In this document: positions 1 through 8,800 of the stretch, one piece after another
Layout of the letters: each line of letters opens with the position of its first letter
How positions within the stretch are numbered: the stretch's first letter is position 1
The notes under the pieces: model-generated
Told to the model about the DNA's origin: nothing
Database searches by the model: none
The model's input: only the letters and a program-made list of their open reading frames with translations
Position numbers and translations under genes: made by a program
NCBI GenBank assembly: GCA_030041375.1
Contig: JASHOA010000040.1
Coordinates: forward strand, 1 to 55,000
Direction of reading: 5' to 3'
DNA length: 55,000 nt
From: Acetobacteraceae bacterium
GTDB taxonomy: Bacteria > Pseudomonadota > Alphaproteobacteria > Acetobacterales > Acetobacteraceae

Positions 1-136
1 CCTGGAACGAGGCCAATGGCACCCGATCCACCGCTGCGACGATGAAGTGGGCAACATCATTCGCTGGCAGCCAGTCCTTGAGGTCCGGCGGCAGCAGAAA
101 AGACTGGTCACGGTTGAACGGTACGAAGTTCGACAT
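1..136 (-). CDS. IS1182-like transposase, N-terminal fragment (runs off window)
   Basis: The reverse complement from the ATG at 136 reads MSNFVPFNRDQSFLLPPDLK, then DWLPANDVAHFIVAAVDRVP, then LASFQ. The 'DQxFLLPPDLxDWLP..D.aHFIV..V' start is typical of IS1182/IS5-superfamily DDE transposases (DUF772 N-terminal domain). Only about 45 codons lie in the window, so the catalytic residues are out of view and integrity cannot be judged. The start is set by the family's usual N-terminus; a 10-bp hairpin overlaps the ATG. The element end should lie between the ATG and the MFS stop at 205, perhaps near the GGGTACCC palindrome at about 168-175. The call rests on recalled N-terminal similarity only. Confidence 0.72.
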   Translation of the reverse strand, partial: MSNFVPFNRDQSFLLPPDLKDWLPANDVAHFIVAAVDRVPLASFQ

Positions 137-157
137 AGCTGGATGCTATCCAGCTAT
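135..157 (-). promoter_or_regulatory. Hairpin overlapping the transposase start codon
   Basis: Perfect 10-bp inverted repeat ATAGCTGGAT / ATCCAGCTAT with a 3-nt loop. The transposase ATG (134-136) lies at its base, so in the mRNA the ribosome entry region would be folded. Many insertion sequences hold transposase translation low with such a structure; that role here is inference. Confidence 0.5.
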
Positions 158-204
158 CGAGAATTTGGGTACCCCCCAATCCGACACGCTGCTAGGCGGA
201 CGCG

Positions 205-1467
205 TCAGGTCGCACCTGCGGGATGCGGATGCAAAGATTCTCCCGCGGAACCCAGCGGATCGTGGGCAAGTGTCGTCGCCTGTGGTGCCAGAATCTCGAA
301 CGGCCGATGCAAATGCCGCGGCGCCGCGGCCACCAGGCTTCTGGCCCCGGCCACGAGCCCCAAGAGGAGGGCAGAGGCTGCCATAAAGTACAACACGCCG
401 TCGATGTCGAAACGGGCCATGATGCCCGCGCCGAGCAGCGGGCCCAGCACCGACCCGAACCCACTCACCAGGATGAGCCGACTACTGACCGCGACCACCC
501 GATCGGCAGGCATGCGGTCATGCGCATGGGCCACGCAGACGGGATAGAGGGTCGACATGAAGCCGCCAAGTAAGGCGGCAGCGGGCAGGACGACAGGCAG
601 GGAGCGCGGCGCGATGACCAACGCGATGGCGGTAGTGGTGACGCCAAACCCGAGCGCCATCAGCACGATGCGGCGATCGAAACGATCCGACATCCGGCCG
701 ACCGGGATCTGAAATGCGAGCCCACCGAGCACTGCCACCAGCATGACCAGCGCGATCGTCGCCCGCTCGATGCCCTCGCCCTGCATCCAGGCCGGAATCA
801 GTGCGTAAAAGGTCCCGGTGACGAGCCCGCTCAGCGCACAGCCGACGACTGCGACAGGCGCTGCACGTGAGAGCTGGCCATAGGGAAGGAACGCCGAGGT
901 GGTGACCTGTGGCGGCTCGGCGCGGGCCGTGCTCACCAATATCAATGCCACGGCGAACAAGGCGACGATCGCGCTGAACGGCGCCGCCGTGTCGATCGCG
1001 GCCCGGCCGATGAGAAGCTGCCCTATCGCCAATGCCAGGAATGTGCCCACCATATAAATCGAGAACACGCGCCCGCGTTCCGGGAGCGGGGCCTTGGCGT
1101 TAAGCCAGCTCTCGGTGGTCACGAAGATGCCCGCGCAGCCGAAACCGATGACGGCGCGCAGGATGATCCAGGGCAGCGCACCGACGGTGAGCGGCATGAC
1201 CGCAGTCGCGGCAGCCACCAGACCGGCGAACGCGGCATAGGCGCGGATGTGACCAACCCGCTCGATGACTCGACCGCAGCGCAACGCACCCCACGTAAAG
1301 CCGGCGAAATAGCTGCTCAGTACCAGGCCGGCCAGGATTGTTTCGAAGTTCTCTATCGCAACTCTGAGCGAGATGAACGTGCCGAAGAAGCCGTTGGCGA
1401 GCTGGATGATACTCGTCGCGATGACGATGGTCCCGATCTCGGCGCGCAGGGATCCATTCGATTGCAT
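205..1467 (-). CDS. MFS transporter (YcaD-like drug/metabolite permease)
   Basis: A 420-residue integral membrane protein with about 12 hydrophobic segments and the MFS loop motif 'GRMSDRFDRR' between TM8 and TM9, matched by a weaker copy 'GRVIERVGHIRAY' between TM2 and TM3. Glycine-rich helices such as 'GGFMSTLYPVCVAHAHDRM' resemble the YcaD/MFS_1 subgroup, whose members are mostly uncharacterised. Start taken at MQSNGS because GGGAGAGAG lies about 6-12 nt upstream; 54 further in-frame codons upstream look non-coding. The soluble C-terminal tail (from about residue 385, ending HPHPAGAT) is next to the insertion element, so the original C-terminus may have been altered. Substrate cannot be predicted. 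Confidence 0.85.
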   Translation of the reverse strand: MQSNGSLRAEIGTIVIATSIIQLANGFFGTFISLRVAIENFETILAGLVLSSYFAGFTWGALRCGRVIERVGHIRAYAAFAGLVAAATAVMPLTVGALPWIILRAVIGFGCAGIFVTTESWLNAKAPLPERGRVFSIYMVGTFLALAIGQLLIGRAAIDTAAPFSAIVALFAVALILVSTARAEPPQVTTSAFLPYGQLSRAAPVAVVGCALSGLVTGTFYALIPAWMQGEGIERATIALVMLVAVLGGLAFQIPVGRMSDRFDRRIVLMALGFGVTTTAIALVIAPRSLPVVLPAAALLGGFMSTLYPVCVAHAHDRMPADRVVAVSSRLILVSGFGSVLGPLLGAGIMARFDIDGVLYFMAASALLLGLVAGARSLVAAAPRHLHRPFEILAPQATTLAHDPLGSAGESLHPHPAGAT

Positions 1468-1654
1468 CGGCTCTCTCTCCCGTGGCTGATCCGTGCATTC
1501 ATTCTGGCGGTCATCATCCAACCTTGTCAGGATCGCAACCACTTCGCCGATTTCAAGGGGGCTTCGAATCGATTGAGCCGGTGTCTCTGTCTCAGGGCCC
1601 ACTGGAACGCGGCGCGAAACGATGCCCACTGCACTGGAATCGTTCTCAGCGACG

Positions 1655-1900
1655 AGACCTGTCTCGGGCTGCCCAGTCAGCCCGACAAGGGTCTAGCCCG
1701 CGATCGCCCGAGGCGGAAACGTCGGAGGGCGTGAATCGCGGGCTCGAATAAAGAGCGAGACCGGTGTCGGGCTGCACAGTCAGCCCGACACGGGTCTCGC
1801 CCGCGATCGCCCGAGGCGGAAACGTCGGAGGGCGTGAATCGCGGGCTCGAATAAAGCGCCAGACCCGTGTCGGGCTGCCCAGTCAGCCCGACACAGGTCT
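1655..1900 (+). repeat. BIME-like repeat A: one hairpin H1 plus two 103-bp units
   Basis: Hairpin H1 (TGTCGGGCTG, 6-nt loop, CAGCCCGACA, flanked by AGACC/GGTCT) alternates with hairpin H2 (AGCCCGCGAT ... ATCGCGGGCT followed by CGAATAAAG). Order here is H1-H2-H1-H2-H1; the second H2 begins exactly 103 bp after the first (1696 and 1799). It fills about half of the 480-bp gap 1468-1947 between the DUF1254 gene and the MFS gene. The rest of that gap shows no gene; 1468-1654 is the leader of the MFS gene. Confidence 0.9.
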
Positions 1901-1947
1901 AAGAGCGATGACGTCGCACCGACTGATCTTGAGATCGCAATCTGATA

Positions 1948-2976
1948 CTATCCGGCTGGCTGCGCGTGGGGGAAATTCCACTTGCCGTCCAGGATTTCCG
2001 GACCGGGGCGGTAGAGCCGCACCATGTAGTTCCATCCTGGCATGATCGGCAGGCAATTCGGCACCATGCCGTCGCACCCGCCGAACTGGACGGAGACGGT
2101 ACCGCCCGCGTCCCGCTTCGCCGTGATGCTATTGAGCGAGTAGGCGTTGAGGGGATTGGCCTGGAAATACCCTTGTGCGTTGTAAACGCTGATCGACCAG
2201 AACCCGTCGACCGGCACTTCCCCGACCTTCAGCCGGTAGATGGTCGAGCCGTCGTTTTTCGGCGGCGTGACGTTCAGATAGATGGCATCCTGTTCGGGAT
2301 TCCCGCCCCAGGCCGAGGCGGCACCGATCAGGTGCCGCACGGGATCGACCTCGGCCCTGGTCCCGAACATGCGATTTGCATCAGGTAACGTCGCCGCCAG
2401 CGCCAACAGCGCGCTCCGCACCTTCTTCTGGCTTGTCTGGTCCCATGGCGGCACCTCGAACTGCCCCGACGCTCCCTGGCTGACCTTGATCGCGTCCTGG
2501 AGCGCATGGACCTCTGCAATGTCTTTCGGGTCCCCCGGGGCAACCAGAATGCGCACGGCAGCCAGCACGTAGCGTGTGCCGACTTGTGCTTTGGTCAGGG
2601 TGTAGCTGCCCGATGCATAAACGACTTCCAGCGTGTACTCGTCTTCGTTGATCACCTGCATCGACATGAAGCGCTTGCCCGCATGAGGAAGCGTGATCGT
2701 GACGGGCCCGGCACCAAGATCAAACACTGCTGCCGAATAGAGCGTGTCACGGTTCATGCGGATCACGGTCTGGTTGTCGATCGCCGTCGGCTCGCGATGG
2801 TGCACGAACGCGCCAAAGCCTCCGTCCTTGACGGCGTTGCCGAAATAGAGGTCGGTCTCGGCACGCACGAAGTTGTCGGGTGTCACCGGGATCGGGTTCT
2901 TCGCTTGCGCCCATGCTTGCCCTACAGGCCCGCAAATCAAGGCCGCCAGCAGTGGAATCGCCGATATGGCTCGCAT
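1948..2976 (-). CDS. DUF1254/DUF1214 secreted protein (342 aa)
   Basis: Begins with a Sec signal peptide (MRAISAIPLLAALICGPVGQ, cleavage near AWA-QA). The mature part has a DUF1254-type N-terminal domain ('NFVRAETDLYFGNAV', 'NQTVIRMNRDTLYSAAVFDL') and a C-terminal DUF1214 domain ('VDGFWSISVYNAQGYF..NPLNAYSLNS', 'MVRLYRPGPEILDGKWNFP'). Family function is unknown; the protein is probably periplasmic. RBS GAGGAG lies about 7 nt before the ATG. Its start is 33 nt after the stop of the upstream DUF1254 gene, so the two form an operon. It is shorter than its neighbour and probably a diverged paralogue. Confidence 0.85.
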   Translation of the reverse strand: MRAISAIPLLAALICGPVGQAWAQAKNPIPVTPDNFVRAETDLYFGNAVKDGGFGAFVHHREPTAIDNQTVIRMNRDTLYSAAVFDLGAGPVTITLPHAGKRFMSMQVINEDEYTLEVVYASGSYTLTKAQVGTRYVLAAVRILVAPGDPKDIAEVHALQDAIKVSQGASGQFEVPPWDQTSQKKVRSALLALAATLPDANRMFGTRAEVDPVRHLIGAASAWGGNPEQDAIYLNVTPPKNDGSTIYRLKVGEVPVDGFWSISVYNAQGYFQANPLNAYSLNSITAKRDAGGTVSVQFGGCDGMVPNCLPIMPGWNYMVRLYRPGPEILDGKWNFPHAQPAG

Positions 2977-3009
2977 GCCGTTCTCCTCGTCGCTGACTCC
3001 GGTCCCACC

Positions 3010-4443
3010 TCACCTCTTGATCAACGGCGGCGCCTTCCATGCTCCGTCGAGAGCCGCCGGCTTGGGCCAGTAGAGACGCAGCACGACGAAGAACGGTCCC
3101 TTCGGTGCCGGCAGCCAGTTCGCCTCCTTGGCGGTTCCCGGACTCTCGTGTTGCACGGTGAGGGTGATGCCCTGATCGGCATCGCGCTTGAGACCGGGCA
3201 GCAGTGGCGAGTTGATGAGGTATCGGTTGAGCGGATTGGCGTAGAGCAGGCTTGCCGGCAGCGTGTAAAGCGTCAGCGACCAGAACGCATTGACCGGCGG
3301 CAGGCCGTCCGGCGCGAAATGCAGTGTATAATGGTTGGAGCCATCCAGATTCTGCCCCGCGGAATCGACGAAATAGGTCGGATAAAGGGCCTCTTCCTTC
3401 GCGTTTCCGTAGATGCCGAGCACCGCAGCCGCCATGCGGTCGAGGTAGCGGCCATCCATGAACGCACGCGTGCCGAACACATCCGCGCTCGACACTTTCC
3501 CGGTGTCGAACGCGGTCTTTGTGGCGTTCTCGAATGTGTGCCAGGCATCAGCCATGCCGGCCTGAATGGACGCCTTCGTGGTGGACGGCAACGTGTCGGG
3601 TTGGAAGGCTCGGCCGGGGCCGATGCCTATTCTCGCGAAGCGCGCTCGAATGGCCCGTTCGGACGGGACTGTCGGGCAGAATTGTAGTACGAAGTTCAAC
3701 ACCTGAAAGAATGCGGGCGAGGTCCGCTCCTCCCGGGCCGAAGGCGGCCTGATGAAGTCGATGGATGGGGGCGCCGGAGGCGCCGTTTGGCCGAGAAATT
3801 GCGAGAGCGGCTGCACCTTGTAGGCGCTCTGAATCGTCTTGACGTTGTCGATATCGCCCGGATTGAAGAGCTGAGTCCGATAGAGCACGAAGGCGAACCG
3901 GGTCTCGCAACGGATGACGGACTTTATCCCGGGGGGCGTCCCTCCATTCCAGTCGGGGCCGGCGAGCAGGAAACGGCCGGCGCCGTTGCCTGTGGATCGG
4001 CTGCCGACATAGGCAAAGTCGAACGTATACATGTCGATGAATTGCAGGGAATAGTATCGTCCCTTCTCGACGGCCGGGACCGTGAACACGACTGGCTCCG
4101 CCCGGAGATCGGCGCCGACGAACGAATACGGCGTGTCGGAATTGGGCGTCTGGATAGCGGTGTCCTCTGGGGTGAACACGCGTGCCGTATTGTGTATTTC
4201 GTTCCAGCGGCCCTTGTACTCCGGGTTTTGGGAATCGACGAAGTAGGAATACTGGATGCGATAGCTGTCAACCAGCGGAAAGCCATAGATATAAGCGTCC
4301 TTGGCGATTTCCCGGACCGTGTTGGTTGCCTGGCGTTGATTGCGCTGAGCCGTCTCTCCGAAAGCAGATGTGCCTGCTCCCGCCGCCGGCAGAACCGATG
4401 CCAACAGCCCGGTAGAAACTGTCCGCCGATGCAGAGATTCCAT
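3010..4443 (-). CDS. DUF1254/DUF1214 secreted protein (477 aa), probable Tat substrate
   Basis: Full-length DUF1254-DUF1214 protein. The N-terminus 'MESLHRRTVSTGLLASVLPA' has a twin-arginine pair before a hydrophobic stretch, so export by Tat or Sec is likely. Middle motifs 'NTPNSDTPYSFVGADLRAEP' and 'YYSLQFIDMYTFDFAYVGSR' belong to DUF1254; the end 'VNAFWSLTLYTLPASLLYAN' through 'LRLYWPKPAALDGAWKAPPL' belongs to DUF1214. Start chosen at MESLHRR because GGAGAG lies about 9 nt upstream; an ATG six codons earlier lacks a ribosome site. It is first gene of a pair with the 342-aa paralogue. Biochemical role unknown. Confidence 0.85.
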   Translation of the reverse strand: MESLHRRTVSTGLLASVLPAAGAGTSAFGETAQRNQRQATNTVREIAKDAYIYGFPLVDSYRIQYSYFVDSQNPEYKGRWNEIHNTARVFTPEDTAIQTPNSDTPYSFVGADLRAEPVVFTVPAVEKGRYYSLQFIDMYTFDFAYVGSRSTGNGAGRFLLAGPDWNGGTPPGIKSVIRCETRFAFVLYRTQLFNPGDIDNVKTIQSAYKVQPLSQFLGQTAPPAPPSIDFIRPPSAREERTSPAFFQVLNFVLQFCPTVPSERAIRARFARIGIGPGRAFQPDTLPSTTKASIQAGMADAWHTFENATKTAFDTGKVSSADVFGTRAFMDGRYLDRMAAAVLGIYGNAKEEALYPTYFVDSAGQNLDGSNHYTLHFAPDGLPPVNAFWSLTLYTLPASLLYANPLNRYLINSPLLPGLKRDADQGITLTVQHESPGTAKEANWLPAPKGPFFVVLRLYWPKPAALDGAWKAPPLIKR

Positions 4444-4473
4444 CGTCCATCTCTCCGACAACCGGGCCGAGCT

Positions 4474-4577
4474 TAGACCCGTGTCGGGCTGACTGTGCAG
4501 CCCGGCACGGGTCTCGCGCTTTATTCGAGCCCGCGATTCACGCCCTCCGACGATTCCGCCCCGGGCGATCGCGGGCT
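4474..4577 (-). repeat. BIME-like repeat A, single unit, reverse orientation
   Basis: One H2-H1 unit on the minus strand, H1 at 4475-4514 and H2 ending at 4577, just 30 bp upstream of the DUF1254 start at 4443. Any promoter for that gene must lie inside or beyond the repeat. A palindromic stretch (AAGGCAGCGCTGCCT) sits right beyond H2. Confidence 0.88.
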
Positions 4578-4646
4578 GGCAAGGCAGCGCTGCCTGCCTC
4601 GAGCCTGTCGGCTCGGGGTGTCGAATGCAAGAGGAAAGGCAACGCC

Positions 4647-4865
4647 ATGCGGAAGGATATCACGCCGGCGGGGATCGTCGCGCCCGGGCGCAAGCTGGCG
4701 CCGAACCGGCACAGGCCGAGCTTCCAGGAGCTGGAAACGGCGACCCGGTCGCTGCGGATCGAGGCTCATAACGGATCGCTGTGGTTCAGCCGGCCTCTGC
4801 GCGGAGCCAGGCTCCCGCCCTGGCCACGGCCTCGCGGGCGCGCGAGACGTGCGCGGTGGCCCTGA
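4647..4865 (+). CDS. Possible small hypothetical ORF (72 aa)
   Basis: An ATG with a good GAGGAAAGG sequence 8 nt upstream opens a 72-codon frame (MRKDITPAGIVAPGRKLAPN...). The last 80 nt overlap the 3' end of the esterase on the other strand, and the C-terminal third is only Arg/Pro-rich low-complexity sequence, typical of antisense high-GC frames. I recognise no family. Apart from this frame and the adjacent repeat, the 342-bp gap 4444-4785 shows nothing. Confidence 0.2.
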   Translation: MRKDITPAGIVAPGRKLAPNRHRPSFQELETATRSLRIEAHNGSLWFSRPLRGARLPPWPRPRGRARRARWP

Positions 4866-5736
4866 GAAACCCATGGATGAGGCCCGGGTAGATTTCGAGC
4901 GTCACGGGAACGCCCGCCGCCCGCAGCTTGGCGGCCAGCACTTCCCCTTCCGAGCGCAGCACGTCGAGCTCGGCGAGTTGCAGGAGCACGGGAGGCAGGC
5001 CCGCGAGTTCCGCGCGCAACGGGGCGGCCAGCGGGTGCAGGCGATCGGCGGGGCGGGGCGCATAGACGCTCCAGTAGAAGCGCATCTTCTCTCTCGTGAG
5101 AACGTAGCCTTCGGCGAACTCGCGGTAGCTTGGCGTCGTCAGATCCGAATCGCAGACGGGATAGACGGCGAGAATGCCGCGTGCGAGCGGCGCCTGCCGG
5201 GCGCGCAGCAGGAGTGCGCTCGCGAGTGCCAGGTTGCCGCCTGCGGAATCGCCGCCGAGCAGGAGGCGGGCCGGATCGATCCCCCATTCGGCGCCGTCGC
5301 AAGCAAGCTTCTCAATGATGGCAGCGCACTCTTCGAGCGCCTGCGGGAATGACGCTTCGGGCGAGAGCGCGTAATCGACGCTGACCACGGCCAGCCCGCT
5401 CGCTTGGGCGAGTTCCCTTGCCACCCGGTCGTGCGTATCGACCGACGACCACACCCAGCCTCCCCCATGGAAATAGACGAGCGCGGCAAGCGCGCGGTCG
5501 ATTCGGGGGCGATAGAGGCGGCAGAAAATCCGCCTGCCGCGGGCGGCGATCCAGCGATCCTCGATCTCGGCCATGCTGGGGCCGCCGGCGGCGGAGAGAA
5601 TGACGAGCGCGTCGTTGATCGCCCGCTGCGGCTCGAACGGGAACGTGAGTTGGATCGGCGGGTAGCGGGAAGCGGCCGCGTCCTGCGCGAGCTGTGCCGC
5701 CCGCATTTCCGAATCGAAGCGGGGATCCTCGTACAT
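4786..5736 (-). CDS. Alpha/beta hydrolase, hormone-sensitive-lipase (HSL) type esterase
   Basis: A 316-residue alpha/beta hydrolase-3 protein that should hydrolyse short-chain acyl esters. It shows the HSL oxyanion motif HGGGW ('ALVYFHGGGWVWSS'), the nucleophile elbow GDSAG ('LLLGGDSAGGNLALAS'), the acid residue in 'LDVLRSEGE' and the catalytic His in 'PGLIHGFLR'. All triad elements are in order and spacing. There is no signal peptide, so it is cytoplasmic. Start placed at MYEDPRF with AAGG about 8 nt upstream, 24 codons into the longer frame. It is 96 bp from the gdhB stop and may be read from the same transcript. Natural substrate unknown. Confidence 0.88.
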   Translation of the reverse strand: MYEDPRFDSEMRAAQLAQDAAASRYPPIQLTFPFEPQRAINDALVILSAAGGPSMAEIEDRWIAARGRRIFCRLYRPRIDRALAALVYFHGGGWVWSSVDTHDRVARELAQASGLAVVSVDYALSPEASFPQALEECAAIIEKLACDGAEWGIDPARLLLGGDSAGGNLALASALLLRARQAPLARGILAVYPVCDSDLTTPSYREFAEGYVLTREKMRFYWSVYAPRPADRLHPLAAPLRAELAGLPPVLLQLAELDVLRSEGEVLAAKLRAAGVPVTLEIYPGLIHGFLRATAHVSRAREAVARAGAWLRAEAG

Positions 5737-5832
5737 CGGGCAACCTTTGCTGCTTCGTTGCAGAAGAGGGCCGGCCGCCGGCAACGCGGGCGAGAACCGG
5801 CGCCGCACATTGCCAGCCGGATGGGGAGGCTG

Positions 5833-8800
5833 TCACTCCTCGCGGAGATCGGCCAAGAGGCCCGCCACCACCATCAGCTTGGAAAGCGAGAGGCCACCCG
5901 AGACGATGCCGCCGATCGCCTCGCGGATGCGCGCGAGCGGTCCGGCGCGCCGTCTCGCCCAGGCTTCGATGCCGATCGTCCCGGGGCCGTTTGCCGCCAC
6001 CGCCTCTCTGGTCAGGCGCCGATGCGCATCCGCGATGGCGTCGATCGCGCGATTGCGGGCGAGGCGGTCGAAATGATCGGCGATGAGGATGCCGCGCGCG
6101 GCACCGATGATGGTCCGAAGGTGGAACAATTCCTCGATCGCGAAATGGATGGCGGCGATCTCGGCCGCGGGGCGGCCGGTGCGGCCCGCCACCAGCACGA
6201 TGTCGGAAGCGGCCGCGAGGTCGGTGAGCGAGGAGAGCCGCCGCGCCAGGTCCGCGGGCACGCCCGCAGCCGAAAGTTCCGCCGCCCGCGCCTTTTGTGC
6301 CTCGGCAGCCGCTTTCGGCAGCACGGCCTCGAGCGCTTGGGCGACCTCGGTGATGCCGCTCTGAAAACGCGCCACGACCTGATCGAGCTCTCCTGCGGTC
6401 AGGGCGACATTGCGGATGAACCAGACCATGCGATCGAGCAGCAGGTCCTGGAGCGCCCGGTAGAGCGCCAACTGAAGTGCACCCGGCACCCGGCCATCGA
6501 GCGAATCGATCGCGGCGTTCAGCGCGGTTGTGCCGAAGCAGTCGCGCGTTGCGGCATAGGAGGTGGCGATGGTCGGTGCATCCGCGCCCGTTTCATCCAC
6601 GAGCCTCGGCACGATCGCCGGCCCGCCGCGGTTGACGATCGCGTTGGCAAGTCCGGTTGCGATGATCTCGCGGCGCAGGCGATGTGAAGCGATGGCATCC
6701 GGAAAACGCTCGCTGAGCCGCTCCGGGAAATAGCGCTTGAGTTCGCGTGCGAGATAGGGATCGTCGGGGACCGCGCTTTCGAGCACGTGGTCGTGCAGCG
6801 CGAGCTTGGCATAGGCAAGCAGCACCGCCACTTCGGGGCGGGTCAATCCGTCGCCGCGGCGGTAACGCTCGGCGAGGGTGGCGGTATCGGGCAGGAATTC
6901 GACGGCGCGGTCGAGCCGTCCCTCCTGCTCGAGCATCTGCATCAGCCTCTCGCCCAGGCCGGCATCTTCCGCGTGAGTGGGATCGGCGAGCGAGAGCGCG
7001 AGCGACTGCAGATCATTGTTGCGCAACACCAGCGCCGCCACGTCCTCGGTCATCTCGGCGAGCAGCGCATGGCGCGACGCTTCGTTCAGCCGGCCGTCGC
7101 CGAGCGGGACGGCCAGCGCGATCTTGATGTTGACCTCGACATCGGAGGTGTTGACACCGGCGGAATTGTCGATGGCGTCGGTGTTGAGACGGACCCCGTG
7201 CTCTGCGGCCTCGATCCGCCCGCGCTGGGTAACGCCGAGATTGGCCCCTTCGCCGATCACTTTGGCACGGAGTTCGCTGGCCGCGATGCGGATCGCGTCA
7301 TTGGCGCGGTCGCCGACCTCGGCATCCGTCTCGCTGCCGGCACGAATATAGGTGCCGATGCCGCCGAACCAGATCAGATCGACCTCTGCCCTGAGGATGG
7401 CGCTCATCACGTCAACCGGGCTCGCGGCGCTGCGCTCGAGACCGAGGGCGGCCCCAGCCTCGGGGCCGAGCGGGATCGATTTGAGGCTGCGCGAGAAGAC
7501 GCCGCCGCCTTTCGAGATCAGCGCCGGGTTGTAATCGGCCCAGCTCGAGCGCGGCAGATCGAACAGGCGGCGGCGCTCGGTCCAGGCAATGGCCGGATCG
7601 GGATCGGGGTCGATGAAAATGTCGCGGTCGTCGAAGGCGGCGATCAGCTTGAGCGTGCGCGACAGCAGCATGCCGTTGCCGAACACGTCTCCCGACATGT
7701 CGCCGACCCCGACCACCGTGACGGGGTGGCGTTCGATGTCGATGTCGAGGGCGCGGAAGTGCCGCTTCACCGATTCCCAGGCCCCGCGCGCGGTGATGCC
7801 CATGCGCTTGTGGTCGTAGCCGTTGCTGCCGCCGGAGGCGAAGGCATCGCCGAGCCAGTAGTTGCGCGCGATGGCCAGCGCATTGGCGGTATCGGAAAAG
7901 CTCGCGGTTCCCTTGTCGGCGGCGACGACCAGATAAGGATCGTCGGGATCGTGGCGGACCGTCTCGGGCGGCGGGATGACACCGTCGGGGCCGATATTGT
8001 CGGTAAGCTGCAGCAGCGCATCGATGAAGATGCGGTAGCTTGCGGTGCCTTCCTCGAGCCAGGCCTGGCGGTCCGCGGGCGCGGGCAGGCGCTTCGGAAC
8101 GAAGCCGCCTTTCGCGCCCACCGGAACGATGACGGCGTTCTTCACCTGCTGCGCCTTGCAAAGGCTTAAGATCTCGGTGCGGAAATCCTGCGGCCGGTCG
8201 GACCAGCGGATGCCGCCGCGGGCCACCCGTCCCATGCGCAGGTGCAGCGCCTCGACGCGCGGGCTGGTGACGAAAATCTCGAACAGCGGCCGCGGCTCGG
8301 GCAGCGCTTCGAGGCGCCGGCAGTCGAACTTGCAGGCGATCGCCTCGCGCGGCGCCAGATCGGCGCCGCGCTGGAAATAATTGGTGCGGACGGCCGATTC
8401 GATGAGATTGGTGAAGCGGCGGAGGATGCGATCATCATCGAGGCTTGCCACATCGGCGAATGCCGCTTCGATGTCGGCCCTGATCGTACCCTGCCGCTCG
8501 CCGCGATCGGCTTCGCCGAGAGAGGGATCGAAGCGGGCGTAGAAGAGCGCGACCAGGCGGGCCGTGATGGCATGGTGGCGGGCGAGCGTCGCGGCGAGAT
8601 AATCCTGGGGGTAGGGCGCGCGAATTTGTTGCAGATAGCGCCCGAAGCCACGCATGAGGGAGGCGTCCCGCCACTCCAGCCCGGCTTCGAGCACGAGGCG
8701 GTTGTAGCCGTCGGATTCGGCCTCGCCGCGCAACAATGCCAGCAGTGCGGCTTCCACCTTCTGTTCGATCGCGGCAAGGTTGATCGCAGCACCGGAGGCG

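Noticed and set aside
1764-2045. Small ORFs made largely of repeat A, product containing SPAIARGGNVGGRESRARIKR
   Set aside because: They are translations of the intergenic repeat (also at 44290) and lack ribosome sites.
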